From: Zygnema cylindricum
Taxonomy: Eukaryota; Streptophyta; Zygnematophyceae; Zygnematales; Zygnemataceae
NCBI GenBank assembly: GCA_037447655.1
Contig: JBBHKE010001751.1
Span: 1 to 64,000, forward strand
DNA length: 64,000 bases
Reading direction: 5' to 3'
Shown here: piece after piece, positions 58,516 through 64,000 of the stretch
How positions within the stretch are numbered: the first letter of the stretch is position 1
Layout: every line of letters begins with the position of its first letter
Notes under the pieces: generated by a model
What the model was told of the DNA's origin: nothing
The model's input: only the letters and a program-made list of their open reading frames with translations
Databases searched by the model: none
Position numbers and translations under genes: made by a program

Positions 58516-59045
58516 CCAATTGAGCAAACTCTACTTTGTCGGGTTTAGCGACGAAGCAATTTTACCCTTGGATTTCAATTCACCGAGTGCGTGGGATATT
58601 GTCACGCAGATTGGGGTGGAGATTTTGATAGAGGAAAGTCAACGTCTGGATATGCTTTTGTTTTTGGTGGCGCGGCAATTTCTTGGAGTTCGCGACTCTA
58701 ACCAACTGTCGCATTAAGTTCAACCGAAGCGGAGTATATGGCTGCTTGTCATACGTCCAAGGCGTCGATTTGGATTAAAGAGCTACTTGGAGAATTGGGG
58801 ACTACGATTGGCTGCATGAAAATGTTTTATGACAGTATGAGTTCGATGGCATTGGTCAAGAATCCTGTATTTCACAAAAGGACAAAACATATCAGGATTC
58901 AGTGGCACTTCGACGCGATTTGGTCACCGCAAAGGAAGTTGAATTTTTGTACGTTTCGACGTTGGAGGAAGCCGCGGATATACTGACGAAAGTCGCGAGT
59001 CATGATGTACTTTTGAGGGGAAGACCCAAATTAGGGTTGGTGTAA
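58516..59045 (+). pseudogene. Copia RNase H remnant (different lineage)
   Basis: Across frameshifts it reads SGYAFVFGG-like sequence near 58650, LSSTEAEYMAACHTSKASIW (58715-58775), WIKELLGELG, KMFYDSMSSMALVKNPVFHKRTKHI and ADILTKVASHDV before a stop near 59043. These are the Copia RNase H active-site strand, helix and C-terminal end. Wording differs clearly from the 11.4-kb family, so it derives from another Copia lineage. RT and upstream parts are missing. Confidence 0.85.
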
Positions 59046-59069
59046 TGATTACAACTTTGAGAGGGGGAT

Positions 59070-59500
59070 TGCTAGGATCAAGGTTGTAATCGGCCGTCGC
59101 GGTCTATTGCTCGGCCGGCTAATTTGTCGTTATGTCAAGTTAGTGGTCCAGGCTGGTTTGGAGTCATTGAGTCTAGTTGTACGATTTTGTAGTACCCTGG
59201 TCTCGCGAAGATTTAGTTTGGCAACGACCAGGTATTTTTTTCGTTTGGTGTGTACGGTTGTTGGGTTTGTTTTGTCTTTATTTGTTCTTTGGTTGTACGT
59301 TTGATTAGTACTTTTGTTGTACGTAGTTTCGCGTATAGACGCAACTTGATTGGTAGGCGCTTCGTGCGCAGTTTATGTTTGGTTTGGTTTTATAGTTTGA
59401 TAGTGTGACGCTTCACTTGCAGTACTATATACCGCAGCTTAGAGGGAGGGAAACTTAACCTTTTTGTGGGAGAAAAATGTCCGTGAAATATATTGGCTTT
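59070..59500 (+). repeat. Probable LTR of the second Copia lineage
   Basis: A purine run (TTTGAGAGGGGGA) ends at 59068, 20 bp after the RNase H stop, and is followed by TGCTAGGATC, as expected for polypurine tract plus LTR start. The end of the LTR could not be fixed and no partner LTR is in the window. Confidence 0.5.
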
Positions 59501-61269
59501 CGTGGACAGTTCTCTTTCGTCTGATTTTTTTTTATGCTTCCGCTGTAATCTTGCACTCTGCATTTTGTGTAAGAGCCTGTCAAGAATAACATGTCAATAT
59601 AAAGCGAAAGGAAGTTTCAATGGCCAGGACAACGTGATCAAAAAAATATTATTGGACGCGCACAACCGATTTCGTAACTAAGTTAGAAAGAACCAACACA
59701 TCCGCGAAAAAATAACAAGAGGAAAAGAACATGACGCTTCCAAAATGAACTGCTAGAAGGCGAACCAACGGTCTGAAACATGAGGGACCACGGTCGCAAG
59801 AAGAAGTCTCCCCGACCAAAAAACGAGGGACAAGAGTGGTGGCAATAAGGCACCAACTTCCCAAATAAGTAGCGGGAGCAACACGTGCCGTTGATTGTAC
59901 ACCCAATCCGCCTACGGAGACAGAGCCAAGAAGAGAAGCCTCAAAGCGAGGTGTAGGCCCAAACTCTTGATCGAAAGCCCCACGACCAAACAAAAGGGGG
60001 TGAAGGGGGTGAAGGGGGTCCATGAGGCGATCATTAAAGGCGGAAAGTGATAGACATACGTTGGGATGGGCGGGGCAATGCGAGTGCGGAAGGAGGGGAG
60101 GTGGAGGAAACACATTTCAAAAGAGCAAAAGCTACCTAAGGTTCAGAAAGGTTGGGAAGATCGTCCACGTGGGACAAATTTGTCTGAAGAGTAAAATCAA
60201 GAAGTGGGTCACGGAAGAATTCTAACCAAACGGACAACTTAACACGCGAATGCCATCGAATAGAGAGACTGATGAGAAAGAGAACGAGTAGGAATATCAC
60301 GAAGAGACCAAACAGCACACCTAGATGCTTGAACGGAAAGGTTGAGTTACGCCAAACGATTTAAAAAAAGTTATAGGACGTTACGACTTATTGCAGAGGA
60401 CCAATATTATATTAATCTTCCACAACTGAAGAAAGAAAGAGGGAGAAAGAAAGGAAAGAAAGGAAAGAATTTGGTAAGGAAAGTGGTATTAGAGGCAGGG
60501 AGGGCCTGGTAAGGAGCAAGGGCAAAGAAAGGTGCCCCATGAGGGTCGCTTTGACAATTACTGGCCTTAGAGGAAAGGGAAACCAAATCGCCATCGACGG
60601 AGAAGGAGAGTTTGTTGGTCAAAGAATAAAAGGTTCTCACAAAGGGGACTATTTGGGCATTCTGGGAAAGAGCAACTGTAAGCTCCGAAAAAATGGCGTT
60701 TTGGTCCACAATATTCAAGGTGTTGGAAACACGGACTTAAAGGACTATCCAATCCATATGGACGTTATACAAAGCAGACCACGACCTCACAACCCCTCTA
60801 AATTGCGGCTCTAAACAGCTGAGGTGTTGGCTTCTATATTACTTCGATCGTCTATTACCGTTATGGATCGACGGCGTGTTCCGGAACTTCCTCCTCGTGC
60901 TCCTCCGGGATTCGGGGACCTACGTGGTTGCTTTCGGTAGTTTTTTTTAGTTATGTTGGGGGTCCTTTTTTTTTTTTTTTGGTTTTTCTTACGTGTTAGA
61001 TTTTTCCTTTGATGTTTTGCTTGCTGGGTTTTGCTTTTTTGGGTATTTCGATTTCCTTGCCATCCTTTCGTATTTTCGTCGGTTTTGCCTTGATTTTCCT
61101 TTTTGTTTATTCCCTTCTCATGTGGTTCTTTCAGTTTTAGAAATGCTACTTCATTTTGTTCCTATGGACTCAGATGGTTTACCATCGCGCTTTTTAATAA
61201 AGTCGCCCCACTGAGATTAAATGCGGGTTAGAGCTGGATACAAGTGGCATTGGCTACCAATCAAATTAG
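59501..61269. other. Region without a supported gene
   Basis: The longest open frame (59649-60113, minus strand, 154 codons) has no recognised motif and biased composition. A purine-rich stretch (GAAAGAAAGGAAAGAAAGG) lies near 60430-60470 and a poly-T run near 60970. The short plus-strand MDRRRVPELPPRAPPGFG near 60863 vaguely resembles Copia gag starts but is only about 25 codons. Confidence 0.4.
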
Positions 61270-61482
61270 TACACCGCGAATCGCTATTAGCGTTAACAAA
61301 TATTTAGTGTTAAAGAATAGTTAGTGTGATTAACGCTAATTGAAAATTTGGGGATTTTCAAGGAAATCAGTCACTCTAATTTGTTTTTTAGGGTTTTTTT
61401 AATCACTCTATTTAAGAATTTGGGTAAAAATTTAGGGGCGCCTAATTAGCGTGATTAACCCTAATAGTGATTCGCGGTGTAC
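61270..61482. mobile_element. MITE of the CACCGC family
   Basis: Left end GTACACCGCGAATCGCTATTAG and right end CTAATAGTGATTCGCGGTGTAC are inverted repeats with single mismatches, flanked by TA (GTAC palindrome). The interior holds TTAGTGTGATTAACGCTAATTG. It is about the same size as the copy at 30212-30432. Confidence 0.88.
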
Positions 61483-62991
61483 CTCTCCCACTCCTAAGAG
61501 GAGGTTTTCCCATTGGGTTTGGTGTCATCCACAAGGCGAAACGATGTTAGAACATCACAAACTTCAAGGGGAATAGTGTCACCGGCAATAAGGGAACACA
61601 CTTGAAAAACCATATCAAAACCTCAAGCACCCAACTCAAAGGGCAAAACACCACGAAAAAGCTCATAGACATCGAAAAATAATTAATAAAAAGTGCTCGA
61701 TGAACCCCCAGTTAAAAGGTGAGGGAAAGTGGTAAAGGCTTTAATGAAAGAATCTCAATCCAAAATAAAACACTCCCACAACTTACAGAGTTAGATAGAA
61801 GGGGATAACAGGGTAAGTGCCAATGGTAGAAAAGCTCGAATAACCTTGACCGTTGCACAAGATTGAGGAGCAAGAGTAAATGGTTGATAGGCTCGAACAG
61901 CTCGAGAAAGCTCACCGACATGACCGGCTTGAACAACTCGTTGATAAGAGCATGGGACATCCGAAGGCCTAGATGGACCACGCCGTGTGAAAGAAGCACT
62001 ACCAACAAGATCCTTCATGCTCGACATGGAATGCCATCCTATCACCCCGAAGAAATCGCCGACAACGAGCCAGGCCCCCGAGCCCCACTACCACCTCTAA
62101 GACCTAGTAAGACTAGGACCCAAAGAGAAAAAAACGAGAGATTTAAAATCAAGTGCCAAAAAACAATGTCACACCCCACTCAAAACAAAAAAAATTGAAA
62201 AAGCGGTATAAACAAATTTACGGCCAATAATGACACCTTCCAAAGCAATGGCACATACGCTACCAACAAAACAACACTAGAAACAAAAACAAGATTCGAA
62301 ATGAATATGGACCACCGCAAACAAACGGTCTATAACGACCAAATCTCGTAGTTAGTCACGGTCACAAAGAGTGAGTGCAACAATGGGTACAAAAACCAAA
62401 ACCTTCCAAAAACACATGATTTTAAACCTCGTACAGATTTCACAATTTTCCGAACTAAAGAGGTTGGGCAAAGGCCCAACCAAAAACCAATCCACAGCCT
62501 TTAAACGTATTCATTACCAAACAGGATTTCTCTTAGAAAAGCATGCTTAAACCCTATTATGCGTCCAGTTATTTACTATCCCACCCCTTTACAGTTTCGC
62601 TTTATAGGTTGACCGCGTGGCCGTGTGCGATTTGCATGTACGCACAAAAAGGATAAACACACAAAATGACAAAATGGCCTATAGTATACACAGGGGCCAC
62701 TGTCAACTACTAACTGAAAATCTCAGCCGATATCTTACGTTTGAGTAACTTTTGCCAATAATTTGATGGTGATTGGGCTAAGAAATAGTTGTTAACAACA
62801 CAACCGCTTAAAATTTTTTGTGGGTACTTTCCTAGGGTCGTTACATAACATTTTGACTTTTTGTTATGCGGCTCCGAGCATTGACATATTCTACATACAA
62901 ATACGGTTCGACTTCTCCTCGTCATTCGAGCAGAAGCCATGTCAACTTACAACCATTAAAACGATTACAACTCGATTTTCTTCTAGCAAAT
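61483..62991. other. Region without a supported gene
   Basis: Several open frames of 80-110 codons overlap on opposite strands near 61712-62198 with low-complexity Leu/Ser composition. I see no domain, conserved splice pattern or repeat, and leave them unassigned. Confidence 0.4.
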
Positions 62992-63282
62992 TCACAAGTC
63001 GTCAATATCCCACCCGGGGGGAGGCCGAGAAGATTCTTTCCCCAGAGCTTCTGTCGGCTCTCCGAGATCTGCGATGAAAAGCGGCCCATGGTCTGTCGCG
63101 GTACTCTCTCCTCGTCTCACCTTCTCCTCAAAATCTTTTGCTGCGGCAGCCATGGCTTGCTGAAGAGTGGCGTCTGTCAGACTGCCAGCTGGCCCTTGGA
63201 CAGCAACTCCTAACATAGTCAGTCCCGGGTGGAGAAGACGGGGATCGATTTCCTCCACAGATTCTCCGTCGGAACCTCCCAT
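62992..63282 (-). CDS. Small acidic protein or terminal exon, function unknown
   Basis: A 96-codon frame from ATG at 63282 to TGA at 62992-62994. It reads MGGSDGESVEEIDPRLLHPG, then GVAVQGPAGSLTDATLQQAM, AAAAKDFEEKVRRGES, and ends RPPPGWDIDDL. The composition is protein-like (an amphipathic Ala/Lys/Glu helix, an acidic tail), unlike the repeat-driven ORFs nearby, and GC content is higher than the flanks. A possible acceptor (GAACGCAG) sits 4 bases before the ATG, so it may be the last exon of a minus-strand gene that starts beyond 63.3 kb. I do not recognise the family. Confidence 0.5.
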   Translation of the reverse strand: MGGSDGESVEEIDPRLLHPGLTMLGVAVQGPAGSLTDATLQQAMAAAAKDFEEKVRRGESTATDHGPLFIADLGEPTEALGKESSRPPPGWDIDDL

Positions 63283-64000
63283 GCCTCTGCGTTCACATAT
63301 TGCAAAAACACATATTACAAAAGCAGAAAAAGGAAAGTATGTTTTTGCAATCCCGGAAATAAGAAAAAGTTAGGAAAAACTATGTTCCTGCATTCACATA
63401 ATAGAAAAGATACGTACAATAAGAGCCTCCCGCATTCACAAAATACAAACAGGCTACGCTTTCGAAGAGAGTCCATTGTTTGCTTACAATGCCTCACCAT
63501 TCCCAGAGAAGAAACTTACAGAACCGACTAAAAGAAGACAGTTTAAAAACACGAATTTGCATTCACAGGACGAAAAAAATGTCTTTGGATTCACACTATA
63601 GAAATGAAGTCTCTATGAAAAAAATAGAATATAAAAGACGTCCGAAAAAAGCTCTGAACTATTTTTACTGCTAGATCCTGGATGAGAAGACCTTTTCCAT
63701 GACAGCTGTATAAGTTCAGTTCGTTTGTTGTATAAACAGAAAAAAACCAGTTCTATCCACAGATTGACATGGAATTGGGCTGATCCCTAAAAACCCAAAA
63801 ATGGCCATTTTTTTACTGCTGGGGGGAAGAAAAATACAGTTAACCATAATTAGTCTAAACAGACAAACTATTTGGACAGAAAAAAAAAGTATGATCTGTT
63901 CTAAATTGTATATGCTGATGTGGACAATCCCTGCAAGATCAGTTCAAGATCAGTGGTTGATGTCGTACATGCTAAATATCGAGGAGATTGAAAAAAAAAT
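63283..64000. other. Window end, no supported gene
   Basis: AT-rich DNA with short, partly repeated A-rich segments (CATTCACA(T/A)AATA... near 63390 and 63433). If the ORF at 62992-63282 is a terminal exon, this is probably its intron. Confidence 0.4.

Noticed and set aside
59649-60113. 154-codon minus-strand ORF
   Set aside because: Biased composition, no motif and no splice or promoter context; kept as unassigned.

Overview
The window looks like nuclear DNA of a streptophyte (a charophyte alga or an early-diverging land plant; I cannot name the species). The evidence is a complete calmodulin-binding transcription activator (CAMTA) gene with CG-1, TIG, ankyrin and IQ parts, plant-type Copia and Gypsy retroelements, a primer site that matches the plant initiator tRNA-Met anticodon arm, a plant telo-box in front of the CAMTA start, and a Gypsy element carrying a cytosine-5 DNA methyltransferase, an arrangement reported in charophytes. 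There is no operon structure, CRISPR array or rRNA.

Layout. 1-4.1 kb: the 3' end of a decayed plus-strand Copia element with its LTR, then the 3' end of a minus-strand Copia remnant. 4.1-27.4 kb: one decayed Ty3/Gypsy element of about 10.6 kb, spread over 23 kb by four later Copia insertions (solo LTR 9150-10140; full element 10338-16785; internally deleted element 17626-21849; solo LTR about 23725-24777). Read across the insertions, the Gypsy order is gag with two CCHC knuckles, protease, a C5 DNA methyltransferase, reverse transcriptase, RNase H, integrase and a PHD-like finger. 27.4-29.8 kb: intergenic DNA with degenerate repeats and a hairpin MITE. 29.8-40.7 kb: a plus-strand spliced gene not detectable as one long ORF; its exons rebuild two consecutive CG-1 domains with the same intron positions and phases as CAMTA. 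41-45.7 kb: AT-rich DNA and satellites. 45.7-53.0 kb: the canonical CAMTA gene on the minus strand, 12 exons, about 1001 residues. 54.1-56.5 kb: a hAT transposase gene broken by two TAG codons, with a GC-rich repeat next to it. 57.3-61.5 kb: further MITEs and a Copia RNase H remnant. 62.99-63.28 kb: a short minus-strand coding exon of unknown function.

How the parts relate. The two CG-1 genes lie tail to tail about 5 kb apart, which suggests a local inverted duplication followed by strong divergence of the plus-strand copy. The mobile-element block records an order of insertion: the Gypsy first, then the Copia family, which entered it repeatedly. A MITE family with TIRs beginning CACCGC and TA target duplications is scattered through the non-Gypsy part; one copy interrupts a 36-bp satellite that lies in an intron of the tandem CG-1 gene. 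All exon models are read by eye from splice consensus and frame continuity, without transcript evidence.
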